From positions 1 to 64,000 of the forward strand of contig CAVWBB010000006.1 of assembly GCA_963753115.1 (NCBI GenBank): 64,000 nt of DNA. The letters are read 5' to 3'. The position numbers were made by a program, and so were the translations under genes. The notes under the pieces are model-generated. The model had not been told where the DNA came from and searched no databases. It worked only from the letters and a program-made list of their open reading frames with translations. Positions within the stretch are counted from its first letter, which is position 1, and the number at the start of each line of letters is the position of its first letter. This stretch comes from Bog-473 sp963753115. Its GTDB lineage: Bacteria > Actinomycetota > Acidimicrobiia > Acidimicrobiales > RAAP-2. Below, piece by piece: positions 43,430 through 52,524 of this stretch.

Positions 43430-44524
43430 TCATGACAGGTGCTCAGCCCTGCACCGGTACCCGCGTGACTCCACCGCGGCAGCCAGGGTGTCGGCGTGGG
43501 CACCGTCGACCACCAGAATGAGGACACCACGCGGCCCCTCGGTCGAGTGGGCGATCTCGATGTCGTAGATGCCGATCCCGGCGTCGGCCGCCAGTGACGT
43601 GATCTCGGCGAGGATGCCCGCCCGGTCTGGAACCGGGATCCGCAGCTCGGCCAGGTGCTCCGGCCGCACGGCGCGGGCGGGGAGGTTCTTCCGGGCCGCA
43701 CTCGCCTTCTGGAGCGAGGCGAGCAGCGCCGGCCGGTCCTGGGCCGCCACCCGATCACGCATGGTGGCGAGGTCGGCGACCAGCGCGTCGAGCGCGCTGA
43801 CGATGGCTGCAGCGTTCTCGGCGCAGATATCCGGCCAGATCTCCGGCTGACCGGCGGCGACACGGGTCATGTCGCGGAAGCCTCCTGCGGCCAGGCGCAA
43901 CAAGGTGCCGTCCTGCTCGGCTCCATCGGTGGCGGCGTTCATCAGGGTGGCCGCCACCAAGTGGGGCACGTGCGAGACCACGGCGACGAGCCGGTCGTGG
44001 TCGGCCGCCGAAAGGACGAGCACGTCGGCGCCCAGGCTCATCACGACGCCCTTCAGGCGGTTGAACGCCTCGAGGTCGGTCGCCGCGGTCGGCGTCAGCA
44101 CCCACACGGCTCCCTCGAAGAGATCGGGGTCGGCTCCGTGCAGACCCATCTGCTCGGACCCCGCCATCGGGTGTCCGCCGATGAAGCGCGGATGATCGGC
44201 TGCGTCCACGATGGCCGTCTTGACGCCGCTCACGTCCGTGACCACGACGTCGGGCAGCCGACCCGCATCAGCGACCAGCCGGCGGGCGATGGACGAGACC
44301 GCAGCGGCCGGAACGGCGATGAAGACCACCTCCGCCCGGGGGTCGTCGCCGGCCACGTCGATGACCCCCGCACGGAGTGCGTCGCGGAGCCGCTCCTCGT
44401 CGGTGTCCAATCCGGAAACGTGCCAGCCGCGTTGTCGCAATCCGAGAGCGATCGATCCCCCGATCAGCCCCGTTCCGATGACGAGCGCCCGCTGGCCCGC
44501 GCCGGCTTCAACCGGGGAGGTCAT
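43430..44524 (-). CDS. tyrA: Prephenate dehydrogenase with C-terminal ACT domain
   Basis: This 364-residue NAD(P)-dependent prephenate dehydrogenase serves tyrosine synthesis. The Rossmann motif is ALVIGTGLIGGSIALGLRQR. Catalytic and conserved segments are VTDVSGVKTAIVDA, FIGGHPMAGSEQMGLHGADP, VVSHVPHLVAATLMN and LAAGGFRDMTRVAAGQPEIW. The last ~75 residues (LRIPVPDRAGILAEITSLAA) form an ACT domain, suggesting allosteric control by an amino acid. ATG 44524 overlaps the aroH end by 17 bp. Confidence 0.92.
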   Translation of the reverse strand: MTSPVEAGAGQRALVIGTGLIGGSIALGLRQRGWHVSGLDTDEERLRDALRAGVIDVAGDDPRAEVVFIAVPAAAVSSIARRLVADAGRLPDVVVTDVSGVKTAIVDAADHPRFIGGHPMAGSEQMGLHGADPDLFEGAVWVLTPTAATDLEAFNRLKGVVMSLGADVLVLSAADHDRLVAVVSHVPHLVAATLMNAATDGAEQDGTLLRLAAGGFRDMTRVAAGQPEIWPDICAENAAAIVSALDALVADLATMRDRVAAQDRPALLASLQKASAARKNLPARAVRPEHLAELRIPVPDRAGILAEITSLAADAGIGIYDIEIAHSTEGPRGVLILVVDGAHADTLAAAVESRGYRCRAEHLS

Positions 44525-44882
44525 CGCGGAGACCTTGGGCGCCGTGGAGATAGACGTGCTTGATCTCTTCGCGCGACCTGGTCGTGTGGACGTGCAGGAG
44601 GACTCGGATACAGAGGGGCATGGAGCCGGGAACGGCGATCTCGGCGGCACACAGGAGCGGGACGGCGCCGAACCCGATCTCGCGAATGGCCGTCGCCGGA
44701 AACGTGCTCTTCACGTCTGCGGTTGCCGTGAAGAGCACGCTGATGATGTCGTCCTCGACCAGGTCGTTGCTGGTCATCAGCTCGCGCATGAGCTCCTGGG
44801 AGCGCTCGGTCACCTGGGACACCGTGTCCTCGTCGACCGTCGTCGCCCCGCGCAGACCCCTGACCGTGGGAGCGGATGCCAT
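44508..44882 (-). CDS. aroH: Chorismate mutase, AroH class
   Basis: This is a 124-residue monofunctional chorismate mutase of the trimeric Bacillus-type AroH fold: VRGLRGATTVDEDTVSQVTE, LFTATADVKSTFPATAIREI, LLCAAEIAVPGSMPLCIRVL, HVHTTRSREEIKHVYLHGAQ. The active-site Arg in VRGLRGATT, the Glu/Cys of LLCAAEI and the Arg of CIRVL are present. It converts chorismate to prephenate, the substrate of the overlapping tyrA product. Confidence 0.93.
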   Translation of the reverse strand: MASAPTVRGLRGATTVDEDTVSQVTERSQELMRELMTSNDLVEDDIISVLFTATADVKSTFPATAIREIGFGAVPLLCAAEIAVPGSMPLCIRVLLHVHTTRSREEIKHVYLHGAQGLRDDLPG

Positions 44883-44931
44883 GGCGGGTCACTCTACCGG
44901 CACCGGTCGGAGTCCCAGGTCAAAGGCTCGT

Positions 44932-45702
44932 CTACGCCGGTTGGCGCGACCCCGACGGCCCCGCACTGGCAGAAGCGGCCAGGGCGCGGACCTCGTCGGG
45001 CTCCAGCGTCCGCCACTGCCCGGGCGCCAGATTCGGGTCGCGTACGGGTCCGATACGGGTCCGGACGAGCCGCCGCACGGGATGGCCGATCGCCTTGCAC
45101 ATGCGGCGGACCTGGCGGTTGCGCCCTTCATGGATGACCAGGCGGAGGACGCCGGGGGCGAGCACGCCGACCTCGGCCGGCGCCGTCAGCCCATCGTCGA
45201 GCTGCACGCCCTGGCGCAACGACCGGAGCGCTCCGGGCGCGGGCGTGCCCCCCTCGACCTCGGCGACGTACTCCTTGGCCACGCCGTGTGAAGGGTGCGT
45301 GAGCAGCTGCGAGAGCGCTCCGTCGTTGGTCAGGATGAGCAGGCCCTCCGTGTGGCGATCGAGCCGGCCGACGGCGAAGACCCGCGGCTCCGGCGGCACC
45401 AACGTCATGACCGTGGGCCGCCGCTGGGGATCGTCCGCTGTCGTAATGGGCCCGTCGGGCTTGTTCAGTAGGTAGTACACCAGGTCGGGAGCCACCGGCA
45501 CCAGGACGCCGTCCACCTCGACACGCACCGTGTGCGGGTCGACCCGCCGCCCGAGCGCGGCGATTTCGCCGTCGACGGTGACACGCCCAGCTGCGATCAG
45601 TTCCTCACAGGCCCGTCGAGACCCGATCCCGACGCGGGCCAGGATCTTCTGGAGGCGCTCGCCGTCGCCCTCAGTCGTCGTCAGAGGTGGCCTCGACGCC
45701 AA
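44932..45702 (-). CDS. rluB: Pseudouridine synthase RluB/RsuA family
   Basis: The S4 domain (ERLQKILARVGIGSRRACEE, LIAAGRVTVDGEIA) is followed by the RsuA-like catalytic domain: LLNKPDGPITTADDP, FAVGRLDRHTEGLLILTNDG (catalytic Asp), ASHGVAKEYVAEVEG-like, and VIHEGRNRQVRRMCKAIGHP. It modifies 23S or 16S rRNA. TTG 45702 is the first conventional start, but it would add an odd MASRPPLTTT leader overlapping scpB by 32 bp. CTG 45684 (TTTEGDGERLQ) fits the family N-terminus better. Confidence 0.9.
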   Translation of the reverse strand: MASRPPLTTTEGDGERLQKILARVGIGSRRACEELIAAGRVTVDGEIAALGRRVDPHTVRVEVDGVLVPVAPDLVYYLLNKPDGPITTADDPQRRPTVMTLVPPEPRVFAVGRLDRHTEGLLILTNDGALSQLLTHPSHGVAKEYVAEVEGGTPAPGALRSLRQGVQLDDGLTAPAEVGVLAPGVLRLVIHEGRNRQVRRMCKAIGHPVRRLVRTRIGPVRDPNLAPGQWRTLEPDEVRALAASASAGPSGSRQPA

Positions 45703-46279
45703 GGCCCAGCGCCGACTGCAGATCCCGCTCGAGATCTCCGGCGACCTCTGGTCCCGGGAGGAAGTCCTCCACGGCCGGCAGCTGGTCCAGTGAGTCCATC
45801 CCGAGCCGCTCCAAGAAGAGGTCGGTCGTCCCGAACAGAGCAGGCTGGCCGGGACCTTCGGCATGGCCCACCACTTCGATGTAGCCCCGCTGTTCGAGCA
45901 GGCGGCTCACGCCATCCACGTTCACACCGCGTAGGGCCGAGATCTGCCCCCGTGAGACCGGCTGGCGGTAGGCGACGATGGCCAGCGTCTCGAGCGCGGC
46001 GGTCGAGAGCCGGTGCGAGACCTCCCGGTTGGCGAACCGCTCGACGTACGGCGCCAGATCGGGATGCGTCTGGAGGCGCGCCCCGCCGGCGATGCGGGCC
46101 AGCACAAAGCCCCGGTGCTCGCGCTCGTAGCTCTGTGCGAGCTCGGTCAGCGCTTCGTCCACCCGCTCGACCGGCTCCTCCACCAGTTCGGCGAGGAGTT
46201 GGGGCGGAACGGGCTCCACCGCCACCATCAGGATGGCCTCGATTGTGCGTCCCAGCTCTGCGCGCTCCACGGGATTCAA
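45671..46279 (-). CDS. scpB: Segregation and condensation protein B
   Basis: This 202-residue partner of ScpA in the SMC condensin complex has two winged-helix domains: RTIEAILMVAVEPVPPQLLA at the N-terminus, and HRLSTAALETLAIVAYRQPV, SALRGVNVDGVSRLLEQRGY and FGTTDLFLERLGMDSLDQLP in the second. The TTG start 46279 is 4 bp from the scpA stop, with GTGAGGGG upstream. The acidic C-terminus overlaps rluB. Confidence 0.92.
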   Translation of the reverse strand: MNPVERAELGRTIEAILMVAVEPVPPQLLAELVEEPVERVDEALTELAQSYEREHRGFVLARIAGGARLQTHPDLAPYVERFANREVSHRLSTAALETLAIVAYRQPVSRGQISALRGVNVDGVSRLLEQRGYIEVVGHAEGPGQPALFGTTDLFLERLGMDSLDQLPAVEDFLPGPEVAGDLERDLQSALGLGVEATSDDD

Positions 46280-46283
46280 CCCC

Positions 46284-47093
46284 TCACCCTTCGTAGTCGT
46301 CGATTTCGTAGCCGGCCAGCTCCGACAAGCCGCGGCCGCTCGTCACCCCGGCCATGTCGTCGGCCGGTACCCAATCGATCCGGAGGTCACCGAAGGTCGA
46401 GCCCTGCCCGAGCGTCACGCGCCCCATCTTGCACAATTCGAGAAGGGCCAGAAAGCGCACGATGACCTCGATGCGGGTGCGGCAGCCCTCGACGAGGGCG
46501 CGGAAGGAGGTTGCCCGAGCCGACTCGTGGACGGCGATGAGATCCGAGACCGCTTCGGAGACCGAGACGGTGTCAACGGTGACGTGGGACAGGTCGACCC
46601 GGGGCACGGGGCGCTCCGCCGAGCCTCTCAGATAGGCCTGGGCCAGGTCGTCCGGAGTGATCCCGGCCAAGAGGTCCGGGGCATGCACGACGAAGTCGTC
46701 GTCGAGCCCCACCTCGCGCGGGATGGAACGCGACGCCTGCTCGGCCATGGCGACGAAGACGTCCGCTGCGGCGGCGTAGGCCCGACACTCGAGCAAGCGA
46801 GCCAGGAGCAGGTCTCGCTCCTCCCATCCGACCAGATCCTCCTCGTCCTCGGTGGTGTCTCGCCCCGGGAGCAGCTTCTGGGACTTCAGCTCGATGAGGA
46901 TCGCCGCCACGAGGAGGAACTCGGAGAGCTGGTTGAAGTCGATCCGGTCCCGTTGTTCCGACAGCACGCTCACGAAGCCGTCGATCACGGGCAGGAGCGG
47001 GATGTCGAGGATATCGACCTCGTGCGACGAAACGAGGTGCAGCAAGAGGTCGATGGGACCCTCGAAATTTGGTGTCGAGACCGAGTAGGCCAC
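46284..47093 (-). CDS. scpA: Segregation and condensation protein A
   Basis: This 269-residue kleisin of the bacterial SMC complex has the N-terminal FEGPIDLLLHLVSSHEVDIL, then DIPLLPVIDGFVSVL, FNQLSEFLLVAAILIELKSQ-KLLPG, and a C-terminal winged helix (IVRFLALLELCKMGRVTLGQ). It starts at GTG 47093, the first gene of the scpA-scpB-rluB-aroH-tyrA-aroA/cmk-plsC run. It is divergent from trpS with an 89-bp gap for both promoters. Confidence 0.93.
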   Translation of the reverse strand: MAYSVSTPNFEGPIDLLLHLVSSHEVDILDIPLLPVIDGFVSVLSEQRDRIDFNQLSEFLLVAAILIELKSQKLLPGRDTTEDEEDLVGWEERDLLLARLLECRAYAAAADVFVAMAEQASRSIPREVGLDDDFVVHAPDLLAGITPDDLAQAYLRGSAERPVPRVDLSHVTVDTVSVSEAVSDLIAVHESARATSFRALVEGCRTRIEVIVRFLALLELCKMGRVTLGQGSTFGDLRIDWVPADDMAGVTSGRGLSELAGYEIDDYEG

Positions 47094-47182
47094 CTGCCGA
47101 CGTTATCGAACAGGCCGACACCCCCCGCGCACCCCGGGCCACCTGCCGATCCTCGCGCCGGGGCGCCCTACCATGGCGCCCC

Positions 47183-48172
47183 ATGGACAGGGTCCTCTCC
47201 GGCATCGCACCCTCGGGCAACTTCACCTTGGGGAACTACCTCGGGGCGCTCCGGCACTGGGTTTCCTTCCAGAACGGCTCCGACGCCTTCTACTGCGTGG
47301 TCGACCTGCACGCCCTCACGACGGAGATCGACCCGGCAGATGTCCGCGCCAACACGCTCGATGCCGCGCTGAACCTGCTCGCCATCGGACTGGACCCGGA
47401 CCGTTGCACGCTCTTCGTGCAGAGCCACGTCCCGGAGCACACCAGACTGACCTGGCTTCTCGAGTGCACCACCACCATGGGTGAGCTCCGGCGGATGACC
47501 CAGTTCAAGGACAAGGGGAAGGGTCAGGAGACGGCGAGGGCGGGTCTCTTCACCTACCCCGTCCTGATGGCCGCGGACATCCTCCTCTACGACGCGACGG
47601 CAGTGCCCGTCGGGGACGATCAGCGCCAGCACCTCGAGCTGACCCGGGACGTGGCACTGCGCTTCAACCATCGCTACGGCGAGACCTTCACCGTGCCCGA
47701 GGCGACCATTCCCGGGACAGGCGCCCGCGTCATGGACCTGCAGCACCCCGAGCGCAAGATGTCGAAGTCCGCCGACTCGCCGCTCGGCACCATCCGGCTC
47801 TTGGACTCCGACGAGGAGATCACGCGCAAGGTGCGCAAGGCGGTCACCGACACCGACGGGGAGATGCGCTACGACCGCGCCGCCAAACCGGGCCTGGCCA
47901 ATCTCTTGGACCTCCTGGCCGCCACCACCGGTCGCACGGCGGAGGACGTGGCCGCCGGCTACGAGCGCTACGGCGATCTCAAGAACGACGTGGCGGCGGC
48001 GCTGTGCGACCTGCTCCGACCGGTGCGGGAGCGGCGGTCGGAGCTCGAGCAGGACCTCCCCTACGTCTCGGACGTGCTCGCACGGGGCGCCGCGCATGCC
48101 CACGAGGTGGCGGCGGCGACGTACGCCCGGGCGGCCGAGGCCATCGGGCTCCTGCCGCCGGCTGCCTCCTAG
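47183..48172 (+). CDS. trpS: Tryptophanyl-tRNA synthetase
   Basis: This 329-residue class I synthetase charges tRNA-Trp. The HIGH-equivalent is SGIAPSGNFTLGNYLGALRH; specificity and core segments are DLHALTTEIDPADVRANTLD, LLECTTTMGELRRMTQFKDK, YPVLMAADILLYDATAVPVG-DDQRQH, and the KMSKS loop ERKMSKSADSPLGTI. ATG 47183 is the start matching family length. Its stop shares the palindrome CTAG with the convergent protease gene. Confidence 0.95.
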   Translation: MDRVLSGIAPSGNFTLGNYLGALRHWVSFQNGSDAFYCVVDLHALTTEIDPADVRANTLDAALNLLAIGLDPDRCTLFVQSHVPEHTRLTWLLECTTTMGELRRMTQFKDKGKGQETARAGLFTYPVLMAADILLYDATAVPVGDDQRQHLELTRDVALRFNHRYGETFTVPEATIPGTGARVMDLQHPERKMSKSADSPLGTIRLLDSDEEITRKVRKAVTDTDGEMRYDRAAKPGLANLLDLLAATTGRTAEDVAAGYERYGDLKNDVAAALCDLLRPVRERRSELEQDLPYVSDVLARGAAHAHEVAAATYARAAEAIGLLPPAAS

Positions 48173-48894
48173 ATCCCGAGCACGCTGACCCACCAGTTGA
48201 ACAGCCGGTCGAAGAGCCAGGTGATGGGGCCGTGCGGGTACAGGAGGAAGTTCAGGAGCACGAGCCCGATCAGGATCGGCATGGTGTACTGGCGGTACTT
48301 GAGGTACGTCGGCCAAGAGCGCGCCGGCAGCAGTCGTTCGAAGAGCACCGAGCCGTCGAGGGGCGGGATCGGGATCAGGTTGAAGATGCAGAGCCAGACG
48401 TTGACCAAACCGACGTAGAACACGACCTGCGCGAGGGTCGAGATCTGCCCAACCGGTGCCAGTCCGGGACGGATCACCTCGATGAACACCACCGCGGAGA
48501 TGGCGGCCAGCACGGCATTGGTGGCTGGTCCGGCGAGGGACACCAGCACGCCCTGGTTGCGCGGTTTGTGCAACCGCCCGACGTTGACCGGCACCGGCTT
48601 GGCCCAGCCGAAGACGCCGGCACCGGCCAGGGACAGCAGGGCCGGGACGATCAGGGTGCCGACCGGGTCGACATGCGCGACCGGATTGAGGGTCAGCCGT
48701 CCCGCCCTCTTGGCCGTGTCGTCGCCGAACGCGTTGGCGACCCAGCCGTGCGACACCTCGTGGAGGATGATGGACGGGACGATGCAGCAGAAGACGATGA
48801 CTTCCTGCTCGGTGATGTGGTGGGAGCGGTAGAGCGCGAAGAAGACGACGACGCCCGCGACGACCCACAGCGTGCGCTTCGTTCGTTGATCCAT
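48169..48894 (-). CDS. Site-2-protease-like membrane metalloprotease (M50)
   Basis: This is a 241-residue membrane protein with about five or six helices. The zinc motif is in CIVPSIILHEVSHGWVANAF (HExxH). Then follow GRLTLNPVAHVDPVGTLIVP, SLAGPATNAVLAAISAVVFI and the third ligand motif FNLIPIPPLDGSVLF (PPLDG). It is the small M50B type without PDZ. It overlaps trpS by 4 bp at the convergent stops. Members cleave membrane-bound regulators or serve in envelope stress; the substrate is unknown. Confidence 0.88.
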   Translation of the reverse strand: MDQRTKRTLWVVAGVVVFFALYRSHHITEQEVIVFCCIVPSIILHEVSHGWVANAFGDDTAKRAGRLTLNPVAHVDPVGTLIVPALLSLAGAGVFGWAKPVPVNVGRLHKPRNQGVLVSLAGPATNAVLAAISAVVFIEVIRPGLAPVGQISTLAQVVFYVGLVNVWLCIFNLIPIPPLDGSVLFERLLPARSWPTYLKYRQYTMPILIGLVLLNFLLYPHGPITWLFDRLFNWWVSVLGI

Positions 48895-48930
48895 CGGGCG
48901 CCTCCCTGAGGAGGCTCCGGGCGGGCGCAC

Positions 48931-49287
48931 CTAGTGCTTGGCGGCGTCAGCGATGCAGAGGCGGGCGGCGGGCATGGCCTCGAGCCGCGCCGAACCGATC
49001 GGCTTGCCGCACACCTCGCAGAGCCCGTAGTTCCCTGCTTCGAGCCGCTCGATGGCGGCATCGACCTCGTCGAGGGCCTCCCGCAGCTCCGTGGCCAGGC
49101 GCTCGGCCTCGCCCCGTTCGGCGGTCACCTGGCTCGAGTCTGCGAAGTTCGAGTCGTAATTGAGACCACTTCCCTGGTCGGCGAAGCCGAGCTCGCTCAG
49201 CTGGGCCTGCAGTCCGGCCTGCTCGGTCCGCAGCAGGGCGGCAAAATCGACGTCGGCGGTCTCCGCCGTGGGGGCCTCGTTCGGCAT
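48931..49287 (-). CDS. DksA/TraR-type zinc-finger protein with a missing Cys
   Basis: This is a 118-residue protein. A long helical hairpin (FAALLRTEQAGLQAQLSELG; AERGEAERLATELREALDEV-DAAIERLEAG) precedes a DksA-type finger NYGLCEVCGKPIGSARLEAM-PAARLCIADAAKH. The last Cys of C-x2-C-x17-C-x2-C is Asp (CIAD). The coiled-coil tip could still enter the RNA polymerase secondary channel, but zinc binding would be weaker. It lies 36 bp upstream of the protease gene and 4 bp downstream of xerD. Confidence 0.85.
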   Translation of the reverse strand: MPNEAPTAETADVDFAALLRTEQAGLQAQLSELGFADQGSGLNYDSNFADSSQVTAERGEAERLATELREALDEVDAAIERLEAGNYGLCEVCGKPIGSARLEAMPAARLCIADAAKH

Positions 49288-49291
49288 GGGG

Positions 49292-50242
49292 TCATGCTAC
49301 GCGGTCCCTCCCCCCTTTTGTACCCGCACGCGGGTGAGCGCCCTCGTAGGCCCGGCGGAGGTGCTCGGGCGAAACCTTCGTGTAGCGCTGGGTCGTGGCG
49401 ATGGAGGCGTGCCCGAGCAGCTCCTGGACGACCCGCACGTCGGCGCCACGCCCCAGCATGTGGGTGGCGCACGAGTGTCGGAGGACGTGGGGACTCACCT
49501 TCTCCGCCAGGCCCACGCGGCCGGCGTACTTCTTGACGACCCCGAACACCCCCACCCGGGTGAGGCGGCCACCACGGGCGTTGAGGAACACCGCCTCGGC
49601 GTCGCTGCGGCGGCGCCACCTCGCCGGCTCGAGCAGTGGGCGCCCCTGACCCGAGAGCCACTCGGCCAAGGCATCTCGGGCGAGCCCGCCCAGCGGGACG
49701 ACGCGCTCCTTGTCCCCCTTCCCGAGGACCCGTAGCAAGGGGAGACCCGTGCCCTCCACCGCGCCGACGACGTCGCCGAGGTTGAGGCCCACGACCTCGC
49801 TGACCCGAGCGCCGGTGCCGTAGAGGACCTCCAGGAGCGCCCGGTCGCGCAGGACCATCGGCCCGGTCCCGACGACCGACCCGAGCAACAGCTCGGTCTC
49901 CTCCTCGCTCAACGCCTTCGGCAAGAGGTCCGTTATGGAGATGGAGGGCAGGTCGAGGGTCGGGTCGTCGCGGCGGACGCCTTCTTCGACGAGGAAGCGA
50001 TGGAAGCCGCGGATGCTCGAGAGCGCCCGCGCCACGGATGCCGCGTTGTGGGTCCGCCGCAGGCCGGCGAGGTGGGCCGCCACGTCGTCGGAGGTCGCCG
50101 TGTCGATGGCACGCCCGTCCAGGCCCTCCTGGTAGGTCCCGAGGTCACGCCGGTAGGCGGCCAACGTCCGCGGCGAGCGCCCCCGCTCGACCTCGAGCCA
50201 GGAGAGGTACTCCTCGGCGTTCCGGGGCAGGGCCTCGGTCAC
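49292..50242 (-). CDS. xerD: XerD-type tyrosine recombinase
   Basis: This 316-residue recombinase resolves chromosome dimers at dif. The SAM-like N-terminal domain is AEEYLSWLEVERGRSPRTLA; catalytic residues are Arg in LYGTGARVSEVVGLNLGDV, Lys in LGKGDKERVVPLG, His-x-x-Arg in VSPHVLRHSCATHMLGRGAD, His in QELLGHASIATTQRYTKVSP, and Tyr in QRYTK. GTG 50242 overlaps the NUDIX stop as GTGA. Position between NUDIX and pyrG is the standard actinobacterial xerD context. Confidence 0.92.
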   Translation of the reverse strand: MTEALPRNAEEYLSWLEVERGRSPRTLAAYRRDLGTYQEGLDGRAIDTATSDDVAAHLAGLRRTHNAASVARALSSIRGFHRFLVEEGVRRDDPTLDLPSISITDLLPKALSEEETELLLGSVVGTGPMVLRDRALLEVLYGTGARVSEVVGLNLGDVVGAVEGTGLPLLRVLGKGDKERVVPLGGLARDALAEWLSGQGRPLLEPARWRRRSDAEAVFLNARGGRLTRVGVFGVVKKYAGRVGLAEKVSPHVLRHSCATHMLGRGADVRVVQELLGHASIATTQRYTKVSPEHLRRAYEGAHPRAGTKGGRDRVA

Positions 50243-50796
50243 GGCAGCCGGCCCTCGGCGGCGAGGCGCTGGCGGGCCAGGTAGAGGCCGAGCACCGTGG
50301 TCTCGTCCTTCAACTCCCCTCCCGCCACCATCCGGTCGACGTCGTCGAGATGGATCCGCTCGACGGTGAGGTAGCCCTCTTCCACGCCGTCGGGCCGGGC
50401 AGGGGTGGCGGAGAGGCCGGTCGCCAGGTAGATCGTGGTGTGCTGGTCGCTGATCCCCGGCGTGTTCCACGTCCCGATCAGCAGCTCCCAGTTCGCCGCC
50501 TCCAGCCCCGCCTCCTCGGCCAGCTCCCGCCTGGCGGCATCCTCCGGGCTCTCGCCCTCCTTGTCGCAGCTACCGGCCGGGATCTCGAGGACGAGGGCAT
50601 CGACGGCGGCCCGGTACTGGCGCACCAGCGTCACCGTCCGGTCGTCGTGCACGGGAACGATGGTCACGGCGCCGGGATGGCGGATGACGAAGCGGTCGAA
50701 GGGTTCGTCGTCGGGATCGAGCAGGTGGAAGCGGTCGACGCGGAACAGCCAGGCGCGGAAGAGCTCCTCCTCCGAGACACGGCGGAAGCCAGGCAC
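50239..50796 (-). CDS. NUDIX hydrolase, ADP-ribose pyrophosphatase type
   Basis: This 185-residue protein has the NUDIX box GSCDKEGESPEDAARRELAEEAGL (G-x5-E-x7-REL-x-EE-x-G), TIVPVHDDRTVTLVRQYRAA upstream and YLATGLSATPARPDGVEEGY downstream, as in ADP-ribose pyrophosphatases. The GTG start is 3 bp after the pyrG stop. It removes ADP-ribose and related nucleoside diphosphates. It is co-translated with xerD through a 4-bp overlap. Confidence 0.9.
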   Translation of the reverse strand: MPGFRRVSEEELFRAWLFRVDRFHLLDPDDEPFDRFVIRHPGAVTIVPVHDDRTVTLVRQYRAAVDALVLEIPAGSCDKEGESPEDAARRELAEEAGLEAANWELLIGTWNTPGISDQHTTIYLATGLSATPARPDGVEEGYLTVERIHLDDVDRMVAGGELKDETTVLGLYLARQRLAAEGRLP

Positions 50797-50799
50797 GGC

Positions 50800-52441
50800 T
50801 TAGGTGACGGCGTCGAGGTCGAGCAGGTGGGGCTCACGCCCGTCGGCCCGTTCCAGCGCCGCGGCGACGAGCTCACGGAACAGGGGGTGGGCCCGATCGG
50901 GCCGGCTCTTGAACTCGGGGTGGGCCTGGGTGGCGACCCAGTACGGGTGATCGGCCAGCTCGACGAATTCGACCAGGCGGCCGTCGGGCGAGATCCCCGA
51001 GCAGATGAGGCCCACGGCCTCGAGCTTGGACTTGTAGCGGTTGTTGAACTCGAAGCGATGCCGGTGCCGCTCGGTCACGGCGAGCGTGCCGTAGGCCTGG
51101 GCCACCTTGGAGTCGGCCACGAGCGCCGCCTGGTACGAGCCCAGCCGCATGGTGCCGCCCTTGTCGGTCACCTCGGCCTGGTCGGGCATGAGGTCGATCA
51201 CCATGTCCGGAGAGAGGCTGTCGAATTCCCGCGAGTTCGCCCGTTCCAGACCGGCCCGGTCGCGGGCGATGGAGATGACCATGACGTGGAGCCCCAGACA
51301 CAGGCCCAAGCACGGGATCCCGTGGTCGCGGGTGTACCCCGCGGCGGCGACCATGCCTTCGATGCCGCGCTCGCCGAAGCCGCCGGGGATCACGACGGCA
51401 TCGAGCCCGCGCAGCCGGTCTGTCCCGAGCAGATCGGGCACGTGCTCGGCGTCGATCCAGTCCAGTTCGACATTGGCCCCGTGGTGGAAGCCCGCGTGGC
51501 GCAGTGCCTCGACGACGGACATGTAGGCGTCGGGCATGTTCACGTACTTGCCGACGATGCCCACCTTGACCCGCCGCGACAGCGACTCGACCCGGCCGAC
51601 GAGCGTCTCCCATTCGGAGATGTCGATGGGGTGCGACGACTCGTCGATGCCGAGCGTGCGGCAGACGTAGGAGTCGAGGCCCTGCTCGTGCAGGACGAGC
51701 GGGATCTCGTAGATGCTCGGCGCGTCGACCGCCGACACGACGGCGTCGATGGCCACGTCGCACTGGAGGGAGATCTTGCGCTTCAGGCCCTCGGAGATCG
51801 GCTTGTCGCTCCGGCACACGATGACGTCGGGTTGGATACCGCGGCTGCGGAGCTCCGTGACCGAGTGCTGGGTGGGCTTCGTCTTCTGCTCGCCCGACAC
51901 GAGGTACGGCACCAGGGTGAGGTGGACGTAGCAGACGTTGTCCCGCCCGATGTCCCGGCGAAATTGCCGGATCGCCTCAATGAACGGGACGATCTCGATG
52001 TCGCCGACGGTGCCGCCGATCTCGACGATCACGATGTCCACGTCCTCGTCGGCGAGCCGCTTGATGCGATCCTTGATCTCGTCGGTGACGTGCGGGATGA
52101 CCTGCACCGTGCGACCCAGGAAGTCGCCGCGCCGCTCCTTCGCGATGACCGAGCTGTAGACGCCGCCGGTCGTCGTGTTGGATCGCTTGGACAGATTCTC
52201 ATCGATGAAGCGCTCGTAGTGCCCCAGGTCGAGGTCGGTCTCGCCGCCGTCCTCGGTGACGAAGACCTCACCGTGCTCGCCCGGGTTCATGGTGCCAGGG
52301 TCGACGTTGATATAGGGGTCGAGCTTGCACATGGTCACCCGCAAGCCCTCGGCACTTGAGCAGGCGGCCGAGCGAAGAGGCAGTGAGACCCTTCCCGAGC
52401 GAACTCGAGACACCACCGGTGACGAAGATGAACTTGCTCAC
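50800..52441 (-). CDS. pyrG: CTP synthase (N-terminal +1 frameshift in this sequence)
   Basis: CTP synthase converts UTP to CTP with glutamine. GTG 52441 opens VSKFIFVTGGVSSSLGKGLT then ASSLGRLLKCRGL, the amidoligase P-loop. One extra base at about 52343 (GGGCTTGCGG for GGGCTGCGG) shifts the frame, after which RVTMCKLDPYINVDPGTMNP continues to the end. The rest is complete: FVTEDGGETDLDLGHYERFI, KTKPTQHSVTELRSRGIQPD, and the class I amidotransferase domain with GIPCLGLCLGLHVMVIS (Cys) and the terminal AHPEFKSRP (His). Length after correction is 546 residues. The gene is essential in most bacteria, so the shift is probably a consensus error. Confidence 0.92.
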
Positions 52442-52524
52442 GCCGCCTTCGGCACGCCGAGGATCAAGTCGCGTGATCGGTGCACCCGACCACGATAATC
52501 GAAGGCCGGGGAACGCGCGGTGGA

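Noticed and set aside
47168..48868. 566-codon minus-strand open frame
   Set aside because: Overlaps trpS and the M50 protease in non-coding frames; Arg/Val/Gly shadow composition.
50038..52359. 773-codon plus-strand open frame
   Set aside because: It is antisense to pyrG/NUDIX, His/Val/Gly-rich as expected of a shadow frame, and has no domain.
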